From Kitasatospora cinereorecta (GTDB taxonomy: Bacteria; Actinomycetota; Actinomycetes; Streptomycetales; Streptomycetaceae), in NCBI RefSeq assembly GCF_024172095.1, contig NZ_JAMZDX010000009.1:124001-188000 (forward strand): DNA of 64,000 bases, given 5' to 3'. Shown here one piece after another: positions 42,326 to 50,537 of the stretch (position 1 is the first letter of the stretch; every line of letters begins with the position of its first letter). The notes under the pieces are model-generated. The model worked only from the letters and a program-made list of their open reading frames with translations, did no database searches and was not told the DNA's origin. Position numbers and translations under genes: made by a program.

Positions 42326-44131
42326 ATGACGATACGTGATGCCCGGCGGGGCGCGGTGCGGCGCGGCGCGGTGGCGCTGGCCGTCTGGTGGCTGTGGATG
42401 CCGCTGGTCGCACTGCTGGCGTGGTGGGTCAAGCACGGGCTGTTCGGCGGTTTCGGTCAGCAGGACCAGAGCTACGTCCTGCTGATGGAGCGCCAGTTCT
42501 TCCCGCACGGCGGCGTGCTGGACGCGGCCCCGCTGTTCTGGATCTGGGTCGCCGTCGGCCTGCTCGGCACGGTGTGGGTCGTCGGGTACGTCGCCGACGC
42601 GTCCGGGACCGCCTTCGGCGACCGGCGGGTGCGGCTGGCCTTCGCCGTGGTGCTGCTGGCGGTGGCCGGCTCGCTGGTGCGGGCGGGCACCGGGATCTGG
42701 GACGACGACAAGGACGCGGGCCGCTTCTACGCCCTGGCCACGGTCCTGGACATCCCGGCGGGCGGCGCGGCCACCCCGCGCTCCGTGCTGCCGGTCACCG
42801 AACACACCCGCAAGGGCGACGGCGGCCGCTGCGACCTGCTCGGCACCGCCGACGTCCCCGCCTGCGTGAAGACCGCGCCGATGCCCGACTTCGACTTCGA
42901 CGCGCGGACCGCCTCCTACGCGGCGGCGACCGCCGCGCTCACCGCCAGCGCCGGCCTGACCTCCGGGGTGCACCTGATGGGCCACAGCCTGCACTACCTG
43001 CCGGACGCCTCCCAGGGCGGCGGCGTGTGGACGGCCGTCCTGGACGGCTCCGGCGAGCAGCCGACCGAGGGCATCGCCGTCTGGGACGGCCGGTCGAACA
43101 CCGTCGCCACCTGCGCCTACCGGGGCGACCACGCCTTCGGCCGGGCGTTCGCCGGCACCGGCGCCGTCAGCCTGCGCAACCTGCTCGCCGAGCGGTTCCC
43201 CGACCTGGTCTACAGCGACCAGGACATCTGGGGCTACTGCGACGGCCCCGACCCGCGCACCGCCCAGCCGGTGATCGTCGTCTCGGTCGCCCGGCAGACC
43301 GGCTGGCTGCAGCGCACGGTGCTGGAACCGGCCGGCGTGCTGGTGCTGCGCGGCTCCTCGGACGGCCGCCCCGACATCACGTACCGGGCCACCGTCGCCC
43401 CCGGCGAACTGCCCGGCGCGGTGTACCCCGCCTCGATCGTCCGCTCGCAGATCCACGAGGTGCAGTGGCTCGGCGGCCGCGGCGCCAAGGACGACCGCGG
43501 CTTCGGCTACGCGCACACCTCCGCCGCCACCAACGCCGGCAACCCGGGCGAGTTCCTGCTGCGCTCCAAGGCGGACGGACACCTCTACTACGTCACGCCG
43601 CTGGTGCCGCGGGAGAGCTCCTCGCAGCTGGTGGTCGCGTACGCGGTGCTGCAGGCGGACCGGGTCGGCGGCGGTCTGGGCGACCTGCACGTGTACGTGC
43701 GCGGCGACGACAGCCCGTCGGTCAACCTGGACGTGCTCGCCAGCCGGATGGTCTCGTACATGGCGCAGCAGACCTCGATCACCATCAGCGCCGGCCAGGG
43801 CGGGGCGCTGCAGGAGATCATCCCGTTCGGCCGGGACATGTGGCGCGGCTACGTGGACTTCAACGGGCAGACCCAGGACTACATCGACCTGTCCGGCGAC
43901 GCCACGGTGAAGCCCAACCTGGTGTCGCTGAGCGGCCCCATCACCGCGCCGGGCGGCCAGCCGACGCCCGCGCCCACGGCGCCCGCTCCCACGCCGCAGC
44001 CTCCGGCGGCGGCCGGCGACTGCGGCGGCGACCCGGGACAGCTGACGACGGCACAGCTCGCCGCCTGCGTGGCGGAGCTGTCCAAGGCGCTGCAGGGACG
44101 CATCCAGGCCCCGGCGACCGCCAAGCCCTGA
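42326..44131 (+). CDS. Large membrane-anchored extracytoplasmic protein of unknown function
   Basis: A 601-residue protein. Three hydrophobic segments at the start (about residues 16-38, 70-92, 107-125) anchor a large beta-rich extracytoplasmic domain with paired Cys (GGRCDLLG ... VPACVKTAP; ATCAYRG ... GYCDGPDP). A Pro/Thr-rich stretch (about 555-575) precedes a short C-terminal helix with two Cys (GDCGGDPG, AACVAEL). No catalytic motif or family is recognised. GGGGGACGG lies just before ATG. It is followed by an MFS gene 155 bp on. Confidence 0.8.
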   Translation: MTIRDARRGAVRRGAVALAVWWLWMPLVALLAWWVKHGLFGGFGQQDQSYVLLMERQFFPHGGVLDAAPLFWIWVAVGLLGTVWVVGYVADASGTAFGDRRVRLAFAVVLLAVAGSLVRAGTGIWDDDKDAGRFYALATVLDIPAGGAATPRSVLPVTEHTRKGDGGRCDLLGTADVPACVKTAPMPDFDFDARTASYAAATAALTASAGLTSGVHLMGHSLHYLPDASQGGGVWTAVLDGSGEQPTEGIAVWDGRSNTVATCAYRGDHAFGRAFAGTGAVSLRNLLAERFPDLVYSDQDIWGYCDGPDPRTAQPVIVVSVARQTGWLQRTVLEPAGVLVLRGSSDGRPDITYRATVAPGELPGAVYPASIVRSQIHEVQWLGGRGAKDDRGFGYAHTSAATNAGNPGEFLLRSKADGHLYYVTPLVPRESSSQLVVAYAVLQADRVGGGLGDLHVYVRGDDSPSVNLDVLASRMVSYMAQQTSITISAGQGGALQEIIPFGRDMWRGYVDFNGQTQDYIDLSGDATVKPNLVSLSGPITAPGGQPTPAPTAPAPTPQPPAAAGDCGGDPGQLTTAQLAACVAELSKALQGRIQAPATAKP

Positions 44132-44286
44132 CCCGCCGCGGCACCGTCCCCCGGGCCGCTGCCGCCGGTCCGGCGGTCGTCCGTTCCTCGGGTAGGGTGC
44201 TCGCTCCGGCGTCCCCGGCCCGCCTCTCGACCGGCGGGCCGGGGAGCCGGCATCGGGCACGCGGAACGGGACGAGGGGCGTCGGGC

Positions 44287-45558
44287 ATGGCGAGCGGGGA
44301 GGGGCTGGGAGGTCTGCTCGGCCGCCGGCTGGGACGGCGGTTCGGGTGGCTGTGGGGCGCGAACGCCACCAGCGCGCTGGGCACCTGGCTCGCCTTCGGC
44401 GCGTTCCCGCTGATCGCCGTCCGGGTGCTGCACGCGGGCCCGGCCGAGGTCGCCGCGCTCTCCTGCGTCGGGGCCGCGGTGGGCGCCGCCGCGGCGGTCC
44501 CGCTCGGCCCGTGGGTGGAGTTCCGCCGCAAGCGGCCGGTCATGATCGCCACGGACCTGGCGCGGTGCGCGGCCCTGCTGACGATCCCCGCCGCGTACGC
44601 GCTGGACGCGCTCACCTTCCTGCAAATGCTGCTGGTCTCGGTCGTCGTCGCGGCCGCCGACATCACCTTCCGCGCCGCCTCCGGCGCGTACCTGAAGACG
44701 CTGCTGCCCGCCGAGGACCTGCTCGCCGCCGGCGCCCGCTTCGAGTCCACGACCTGGACCACCACGATCATCGGACCGCCGCTCGGCGGCGCCCTGACCG
44801 GGCTGCTCGGCCCGGTGGCGACGGTCGTGGCCGACGCCACCAGCTACCTGCTCTCCGCCCTGGGCATCCGCGCCATCGGCGGCCACGAGCCGCCCCCCGA
44901 GCGCCGACCGGCCACCCGCCTACGGGCCGGGGATCTGGCGGCGGGCTGGCGGTACATCCTCGCCGACCCGACGCTGCGCCCGCTGCTGGTCAACACCGCG
45001 CTGTTCAACGGCCTGGTGATGGCCACCGAACCGCTGCTGGCCGTCCTGATGCTCGGCCGGTTCGGCTTCGCGCCCTGGCAGTACGGCCTCGCGTTCGCGG
45101 CGCCCGCCCTCGGCGGCCTGCTCGGCTCGCGGCTGGCCAGGCCCCTCGCCGCCCGTTTCGGCGAGCACCGGATCATGGTCGGTTTCGGGACGCTGCGCGC
45201 GCTGTGGCCGGTCGGCCTGGCCTTCCTGCGGCCCGGTACCGCGGGGCTGCTGCTGGTGATGGGCGTCGAGCTCGGGCTGATCTTCTGCTGCGCGGTCTTC
45301 AACCCGGTCTACTCGACCTACCGCCTCCGGCACACCGCCACCGACCGGGTCACCCGCACGCTGTCCGCCTGGGCGGTCACCACCAAGGCCGCGACCGCGC
45401 TGCTGACCGCCGTCTGGGGCGTCCTGGGCGCGCTGCTCGGCCCTCGGACCGCCATCGCCCTGGCCGGCGTCCTGCTGCTGGCGACCCCGCTGCTGCTCCC
45501 GCGACGCAACCCCGCCTCCCGAGCCGCCGAGCCGGAACCGGCCCCGAGCCCGGTCTGA
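44287..45558 (+). CDS. MFS transporter (enterobactin exporter-like)
   Basis: A 423-residue MFS protein with about 12 hydrophobic segments. It starts MASGEGLGGLLGRRLGRRFG, a basic amphipathic head, followed by NATSALGTWLAFGAFPLIAV. It resembles the EntS/MFS_3 group that includes siderophore exporters and macrolide pumps; the substrate is not inferable, and no siderophore gene is near. GAGGGG is before ATG 44287. Convergent with the snapalysin gene; a 29-bp-stem hairpin lies between them. Confidence 0.85.
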   Translation: MASGEGLGGLLGRRLGRRFGWLWGANATSALGTWLAFGAFPLIAVRVLHAGPAEVAALSCVGAAVGAAAAVPLGPWVEFRRKRPVMIATDLARCAALLTIPAAYALDALTFLQMLLVSVVVAAADITFRAASGAYLKTLLPAEDLLAAGARFESTTWTTTIIGPPLGGALTGLLGPVATVVADATSYLLSALGIRAIGGHEPPPERRPATRLRAGDLAAGWRYILADPTLRPLLVNTALFNGLVMATEPLLAVLMLGRFGFAPWQYGLAFAAPALGGLLGSRLARPLAARFGEHRIMVGFGTLRALWPVGLAFLRPGTAGLLLVMGVELGLIFCCAVFNPVYSTYRLRHTATDRVTRTLSAWAVTTKAATALLTAVWGVLGALLGPRTAIALAGVLLLATPLLLPRRNPASRAAEPEPAPSPV

Positions 45559-45576
45559 CCGGCCGCCGCCGGGCTG

Positions 45577-45638
45577 TGCCCGACACGACGCCGGCCCGGC
45601 CCCACGGTGGTGGGGCCGGGCCGGCGTCGTGTCGGGCA
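45577..45638. terminator. 29-bp perfect-stem bidirectional terminator
   Basis: Arms 45577-45605 and 45610-45638 are exact reverse complements over 29 bp (left arm begins TGCCCGACACGACGCCGG), with a 4-nt loop GGTG. It separates the convergent MFS and snapalysin genes. Confidence 0.9.
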
Positions 45639-45652
45639 GGAGGTCAGCCAGG

Positions 45653-46291
45653 TCAGCCGGCCATGGCGAAGCCGTTGGCCCAGAGGTTGTTGACCTTGCG
45701 CTTCTCGGTGGAGTTCGGGTACGGGTTGGTGCAGGAGGTGCCGGGGCCGCCGCCCGACATCAGCTCGCTGCACGGGCCGGAGTAGTGGTCCGGCAGGCCG
45801 AGGACGTGGCCGGTCTCGTGGGCGGTCACCCGCAGCGAGCTGTACTGCCGGTTCTGCGCGTAGTCGAGGAATATGTAGCCGCTGCCGTGGCCGTCGGTGC
45901 TGGCGTAGGAGCCGCGGGAGTCGTTGCCCTCGTAGTAGCGGAAGTCGGCGTTGCTGCCGGAGCGCAGCTGCACGTTGCTCACCGAGCTGTTCCAGATCTG
46001 GGCGCTCTGCGCGATGACGTTCTTGAACGTCGGAGCGCTGCTGGCGTCATAGGTGACGACGACGGCCTTCAGGTACGGGTGGGCGGCCTGCTTGGCCAGC
46101 GCCGACGTCATCACGGCCTGGTAGAACGCCTGGCTGTCGGCGTCCTCGGCGGCGGAACCGGCGAAGCCCGCGGTGGCGGTGTAGCCCTGGGTGCTCTGCT
46201 GGACGGGCGCCGCGGTGGCGGGCACCGCAGCGGCGCCGGCCGCCAGGACCAGTCCGAGGGCAGCGGCGAGCACGGTCATGGAGCGGTTCAT
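45653..46291 (-). CDS. snpA: Snapalysin-type secreted zinc metalloprotease
   Basis: A 212-residue M7 metalloprotease. A signal peptide (residues 1-27, cleavage after ATA) and a short pro-region of about 45 residues precede the mature domain. The active site is H158-E-T-G-H162-V-L-G-L-P-D168, the metzincin-like HExxHxxGxxD typical of snapalysin. Two Cys (GPCSEL, GTSCTNP) probably form a disulfide. In Streptomyces this enzyme degrades milk proteins and is activated by a divergent LysR-type gene, as seen here at 46512. It ends at a strong terminator. Confidence 0.92.
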   Translation of the reverse strand: MNRSMTVLAAALGLVLAAGAAAVPATAAPVQQSTQGYTATAGFAGSAAEDADSQAFYQAVMTSALAKQAAHPYLKAVVVTYDASSAPTFKNVIAQSAQIWNSSVSNVQLRSGSNADFRYYEGNDSRGSYASTDGHGSGYIFLDYAQNRQYSSLRVTAHETGHVLGLPDHYSGPCSELMSGGGPGTSCTNPYPNSTEKRKVNNLWANGFAMAG

Positions 46292-46511
46292 GTGGGGGAC
46301 TCCATTCGCGGGTCCCGGGGGCCGTGGGGAGGCCGGGCCGGGACACGGTGACGGGTTGATGCACCGAGCTTGGGGCAGCCCGGGCGGGCCGCGCAGATGG
46401 CAACCGGCGATAGCACCGGCCAATATCCCCTGCTGAACAGCTCTTTGACGTCTCGTTGGGCAGTCTTGACATGCACTTGGCATATGGGGAATGCCCGGTT
46501 ATGCTCCCGAT
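46292..46511. promoter_or_regulatory. Divergent snpA/LysR control region
   Basis: For the LysR gene, TTGGCA (46477-46482), a 17-bp spacer and TATGCT (46500-46505) end six bases before GTG 46512. Further in, TTGACG (about 46445) and TTGACA (about 46466) repeat, and the LysR protein probably binds across these. A clear snapalysin -10 was not singled out. Confidence 0.6.
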
Positions 46512-47504
46512 GTGGAGCTCGACGTACGACACCTCCGGGTGCTGTGCGCGGTCGCGGACACCGGCAGCGTCCGCAAGGCCGCCCGCCGCCTCGGCATGAC
46601 CCAGCCCTCCCTCACCACCCAACTGCACCGCATCGAACGGACCATCGGCGGCAAGCTGTTCACCCGCGACCGGACCGGCAGCCGCCCCACCGCCCTCGGC
46701 CACTCCGTCCTCTCCCGGGCCAGACCCGTCATCGGCGAGATGGACGCCCTCATCGCCGCCGCCCGCGAAGAAGCCGCCACCCGACCCGGCCGGCGACGAC
46801 TGCGGATCGGCAGCGTCGGCAGCCGCGCCGTCGCCGCCTGGCTGCGCCGCGTCCACGACCGGCTCCCCGACACCGACACCACCATCCACATCGACATCTC
46901 CGCCATCGCCCTGCTCCAGCTCGTCGCCGCCGAACAACTCGACATCGCCTTCGTCCACGAGAGCGAGGGCTTCCCCCTGCAAGTGCCGCCCGGCACCGAG
47001 CAGCGCGTCCTGATGGCCCGCGAACCCCAGTTCGTCGCCCTCGCCGAGGACCATCCGGCCGCCGCCCGCCCGGTCGTCACCCTCGCCGACCTGGCGCACG
47101 ACACCTGGATGGTCGACCCCACCGCCGACCACGAGTACGCCGCCCTGCGCCGCGTCTTCGCCGAAGCCGGCCTCGACCCGCGGGTCGTCCAGGTCCGCGA
47201 CAACGCCACCGCCGCCGAACTCGTCGCCTCCGGCGAAGCCGTCCGCCCCTTCCAGCCCACCTCGCCACCCGGCCCCGGCACCGTGCTCCGCCCCGTCGAC
47301 GGCGACCCGTTCGCCCACCGGCTCCTGCTCACCTGGCGCCCGACAGCCATCGGCGGCCCCGCCCTCGACGGACTCTGGACCGACCTGCGCCGCGCCTACC
47401 TCGACCTCGCCGGCGTCAACCCCGCCTACCGCGCCTGGCTGCGCCGCCACAACCGCTCCCTGCGCACCCTGCTCGCGCCCGCCGGACCGATCGCCGAGCG
47501 TTGA
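46512..47504 (+). CDS. snpR: LysR-type regulator divergent from snapalysin gene
   Basis: A 330-residue LysR protein. The winged HTH starts at once (ELDVRHLRVLCAVADTGSVR, then QPSLTTQLHRIERTIGGKLF). The effector domain follows: LRIGSVGSRAVAAWL, LDIAFVHESEG, DDTWMVDPTADHEYAAL. In S. lividans and relatives the LysR gene divergent from snpA activates the protease; position and length fit that regulator. GTG 46512 is chosen because TATGCT is six bases upstream, with TTGGCA at 17 bp. The in-frame ATG 46491 lies within the promoter and is less likely. Confidence 0.88.
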   Translation: MELDVRHLRVLCAVADTGSVRKAARRLGMTQPSLTTQLHRIERTIGGKLFTRDRTGSRPTALGHSVLSRARPVIGEMDALIAAAREEAATRPGRRRLRIGSVGSRAVAAWLRRVHDRLPDTDTTIHIDISAIALLQLVAAEQLDIAFVHESEGFPLQVPPGTEQRVLMAREPQFVALAEDHPAAARPVVTLADLAHDTWMVDPTADHEYAALRRVFAEAGLDPRVVQVRDNATAAELVASGEAVRPFQPTSPPGPGTVLRPVDGDPFAHRLLLTWRPTAIGGPALDGLWTDLRRAYLDLAGVNPAYRAWLRRHNRSLRTLLAPAGPIAER

Positions 47505-47626
47505 GCGGACACGCCGGTGGTGTCGGTACCGGCCCCGCGGTGCCGGTCGGCCGATCATGGGTTCCGCGTGGACGGTGTGCCCCCGCCCGCCGCGCCCGTC
47601 CTGGTCGGATCGAAAGGGACCTCTCG

Positions 47627-48370
47627 ATGGTCGTCGCCTCCTGGAAACGTCCCGTCACCCGCCGCGGCCCGGGCGCGTGCCGGCTGTCGGCCGCCGCTGC
47701 GCTCGGCCTCGCCCTCGCGGTCACCGGTGCCGTCCCCGCGTACGGCGCGACCGCCGACGACGGACCCTTCCCCGTCCCGGTGGCGGCCGGCCCGGCAACC
47801 GAGCAGGTGATCACGGTCAAGGGCGACGGCACCCACGCCACCGTCACCCTGTGGGACCGCCGGGACGGCCGATGGCAGCCGCTCGCCACCACCGCCGACG
47901 CGCGGATCGGATCCGGCGGCCTGCACAGCGGCCTCACCCGCGTCCAGGGCACCGGAACCACCCCCACCGGCACCTACACCATCACCCGGTCCTTCGGCCT
48001 CGCCCCCGACCCCGGCACCCGCATGCCCTACCACCACGTCACCCCGCACGACTGGTGGGTCCAGGACCCCTCCTCCGCCCACTACAACCAGCTGCGCACC
48101 GACACCCAGGGCGGCTTCCACCTCACCGAGGACGGCCCCCTCGGCAGCGAACACCTCGTCAACTACCCCGTCCAGTACGAGAACGTCCTGGTCATCGACT
48201 TCAACACCGCCCCCGTCGTCAAGGGCCGCGGCGCCGGCATCTTCCTCCACGACCTCGGCCCGAAGGCCGGCGACACCGGCGGCTGCGTCGCCGTCCCCGC
48301 CGCCTTCATGACCCGCACCATGCACTGGATCGACCCCGCCGACCACCCCGTCATCGCGATCGGCCAGTGA
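47627..48370 (+). CDS. Secreted L,D-transpeptidase-like protein
   Basis: A 247-residue protein with an export signal (about residues 18-41). The YkuD-like catalytic pattern is visible near the end: IFLHD with H208 and TGGCVAVP with C220. Upstream blocks are TPTGTYTITRSFG and YHHVTPHDWWVQDP. It would form 3-3 cross-links in peptidoglycan or attach proteins to it. Relatives from actinomycetes are annotated L,D-transpeptidase family proteins. AAAGGGACC precedes ATG 47627. Confidence 0.85.
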   Translation: MVVASWKRPVTRRGPGACRLSAAAALGLALAVTGAVPAYGATADDGPFPVPVAAGPATEQVITVKGDGTHATVTLWDRRDGRWQPLATTADARIGSGGLHSGLTRVQGTGTTPTGTYTITRSFGLAPDPGTRMPYHHVTPHDWWVQDPSSAHYNQLRTDTQGGFHLTEDGPLGSEHLVNYPVQYENVLVIDFNTAPVVKGRGAGIFLHDLGPKAGDTGGCVAVPAAFMTRTMHWIDPADHPVIAIGQ

Positions 48371-48523
48371 GATCCCCGCTCTGCTGCCGGGTGGTTGCGG
48401 AGGGCAATCCCTGCGATACGCCGCCGGTGTTCGGGTTGATCGGTTGATGACGCCTGGGCCGGGCGGAAGACTGTCGCGGTGCTGTACCTGTAGGTGACAC
48501 CGCCGCCCTGGGAGTGATCTCCG

Positions 48524-48860
48524 TTGCCAGATCTCATGCCAGGGCTGCCGTCCGGATACCGGGCGCGACCGGCCACCGCTGACGACACCGGTGACATCCA
48601 TCGCCTGGTCGCGACCTGCGAGCGCGCGCTCTTCGGGCGGGTGCAGACCGATCTCGGCCGCATCGCCGCCGACCTCGCACGACCCGGCCTGGTCCCGGAG
48701 CCGGACACCCGGTTGATCCATGACCGGGCGGGGTAGTTGGTCGCTCGGGCCTGGGTGAACCGGCGCTGTGCGGTGGACGTCCACCCCGAGCACCGGTGCC
48801 GTTACCTGGGCAGTGCGCTCCTGGCCTGCGCCGAGGCCCGGGCGAGGCGAACGGCCGCAG
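48524..48860 (+). pseudogene. GNAT acetyltransferase pseudogene
   Basis: GGGAG precedes TTG 48524, and the frame reads GYRARPATADDTGDIHRLVA ... EPDTRLIHDRAG, then a TAG at 48734-48736, then in the same frame LVARAWVNRRCAVDVHPEHR and YLGSALLACAEARARRT. The second part is the acetyl-CoA-binding segment of a GNAT enzyme. The stop sits where relatives have Glu (GAG to TAG). The 3' third of a GNAT domain is absent; the sequence diverges after about 48860. Confidence 0.7.
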
Positions 48861-48994
48861 ACCTACGTCAGGAAGCACCACCCCAAGCCATCGGAGGCCC
48901 GGAACGCCGCCCACCTCGCCCCGACGGACAAGTTCTATGAGATTGTCCGGAGGTACATGAACATCCGTGGGTGGAACGGGAGCGGGAAGAGGAA

Positions 48995-49420
48995 ATGATC
49001 TACCGCGCACTCGACTACCAGCTGACCTGCAGCAAGTGCGGTCATGACGTGACGGGCTCGCGGGGCCAGCAGATCGTGATGGAGAAGTTCGGCTGGTTCG
49101 ACGAATGGCAGTGCGAGAACTGTGGTCTGGTCAGTGACGACTACGGCGACGGGCCCGGGCCGGAGGACGTCAGGGAAGGACTGCTGGCGCAGTTCGGAGG
49201 ATTCCGGGTCCGGCTCGTGGAAGGCCGGGACGGGACCGTCGCGGCGGCCCGCCACCTGCGGGAGATCCTCGACTACAGCCCGGCCGAGGCGATCGGCAGG
49301 CTGAGGGCGGCGAAGGCCGGGGAACCCCTCGGAACCGCTGTCGAAGTCGAAGCCCTCGTGCAGGCACTTCGCCGGGACGGATACGCCTACGAGACGGTCG
49401 CCGCCGGATCGGAGGACTGA
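48995..49420 (+). CDS. Zinc-ribbon plus L7/L12-C-terminal-like protein
   Basis: A 141-residue protein. C12-x2-C15 and C40-x2-C43 form a zinc ribbon (LTCSKCGHD, WQCENCG). Residues 70-137 (FRVRLVEGRDGTVAAARHLR, EILDYSPAEAIGRLRAA, VEALVQALRRDGYAYETV) resemble the ribosomal L7/L12 C-terminal fold, which docks translation factors. The combination suggests a small nucleic-acid- or ribosome-linked protein, unverified. AGAGGAA lies directly before ATG 48995. It borders decayed genes on both sides. Confidence 0.7.
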   Translation: MIYRALDYQLTCSKCGHDVTGSRGQQIVMEKFGWFDEWQCENCGLVSDDYGDGPGPEDVREGLLAQFGGFRVRLVEGRDGTVAAARHLREILDYSPAEAIGRLRAAKAGEPLGTAVEVEALVQALRRDGYAYETVAAGSED

Positions 49421-49559
49421 GCAGCCGGATCCGCCGCGCGGCGCATGTGCTTGTGGCGCTCCGGTCACACGCACCAGCCGTCCCGTGGTGACGGTGCGGG
49501 CGGCCGGGCCGGCCCCACCTTCCGCTGGGAGTACTCCGTCGGCTGGGCGGGCCACCGGG

Positions 49560-49885
49560 CGCGAGCAGTCCGTCATCGAGATCGTGGACCGCCTGGGCCT
49601 GTGGCAGCCGGCCACCGGCGAGCACCGCAAGCACGCCCGCGTCGAGCCGAAGATCCGCGACCAGAAGGCCTCGGGCATGGGCCTGCTGCCCTCCCGCGAG
49701 ATGACCGTGAACACCGCCTGGCCGACGGCCACCGCCATCGCCTCCGACCTGCGAGCCTGGCTCCAACTCCTCGCCCTGGACGGCGAGGAGGCCAAGGCCA
49801 CCCCCAAGACCCCGCGCCACCGCATCCTCCACGTTCCCGCCCTCCTGGTCCGTGGCCGGCGCAAACGCCGACTCAAGGTTCCCAC
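49560..49885 (+). pseudogene. IS1380-type transposase C-terminal remnant
   Basis: The frame reads EHRKHARVEPKIRDQKASGM, GLLPSREMTVNTAW, ATAIASDLRAWLQLLALDG and RHRILHVPALLVRGRRKRRL, matching the C-terminal part of IS1380-family transposases (from memory), which carry the HARVE...GLGRLPSRE blocks. The catalytic N-terminal half and the terminal inverted repeats are absent, and the frame loses similarity after about 49885. A degraded fragment with no transposase start. Confidence 0.75.
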
Positions 49886-50537
49886 GAGCACCGAGAGGAG
49901 GGCCCCGGAGTCTCCGGGACCGTGGAACCCCGGCGTTGCCCGGCACGACAGCCGACGCGCAGCCCTCACCGGCCCCGTCCATGGACAGGGATCTACGCGA
50001 CATCACGGACACAAGATCAACCGACCATCGCGATGAATCAGCGAGGCCTGCGCGTAGGGATGGAGGTCCGGCACAGCTCAACGGTCTTTCGAAAGGGTCT
50101 GTGAGACGGGGCGTCACTCTGTCGCCTCCATCTCCAAGCATTCGCAAAGGAATAGTAGCGAATTCAGCTTGAAGACCGTTCAACAGAAGAGTCGAGTTCA
50201 ATACTGTTGATGCCCTGAAGGGGGTGTTGGGGAAAGCTTTCCACGGCCTCCACCTGCGGATACGGCATTCCTGAATGTTTCCTTATGCGGATCCATTGAC
50301 TGCCTGTCGGCGCCTCTGCTTTGCTTCAGCCCGCAGACGGACGGCCAGCCCCACATGACGAGTCATCAGCTCGCCAGGCCATGCGCGGAATTTCCGGATC
50401 GGGTCCCGTTGCGCGGGTGTTGAAGCGCGCGGGATTCCCTTTCCGGCCGTGCCCCCACCGTCGGCTTCTGTCCGGATTCGACCGTCCGACGCCCACCGGC
50501 GTGCGGACGGTCGGCATGAGAGAGGCTCCCCCCATCG
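49886..50537. other. Gene-free stretch with AT-richer junction
   Basis: No gene recognised from the IS remnant to 50537. About 50095-50290 is visibly poorer in GC. It holds a TTCAAC (50179-50184) and TACTGT (50202-50207) pair with 17-bp spacing, a TCAACAG/CTGTTGA inverted pair, and the palindrome GGAAAGCTTTCC (50231-50242). The promoter candidate is about 330 bp upstream of the protease gene. This looks like an old insertion or recombination boundary. Confidence 0.45.

Noticed and set aside
50185..50210. TTCAATAC as a tRNA T-loop
   Set aside because: No acceptor stem or anticodon arm can be built around it; a promoter or inverted repeat explains it better.
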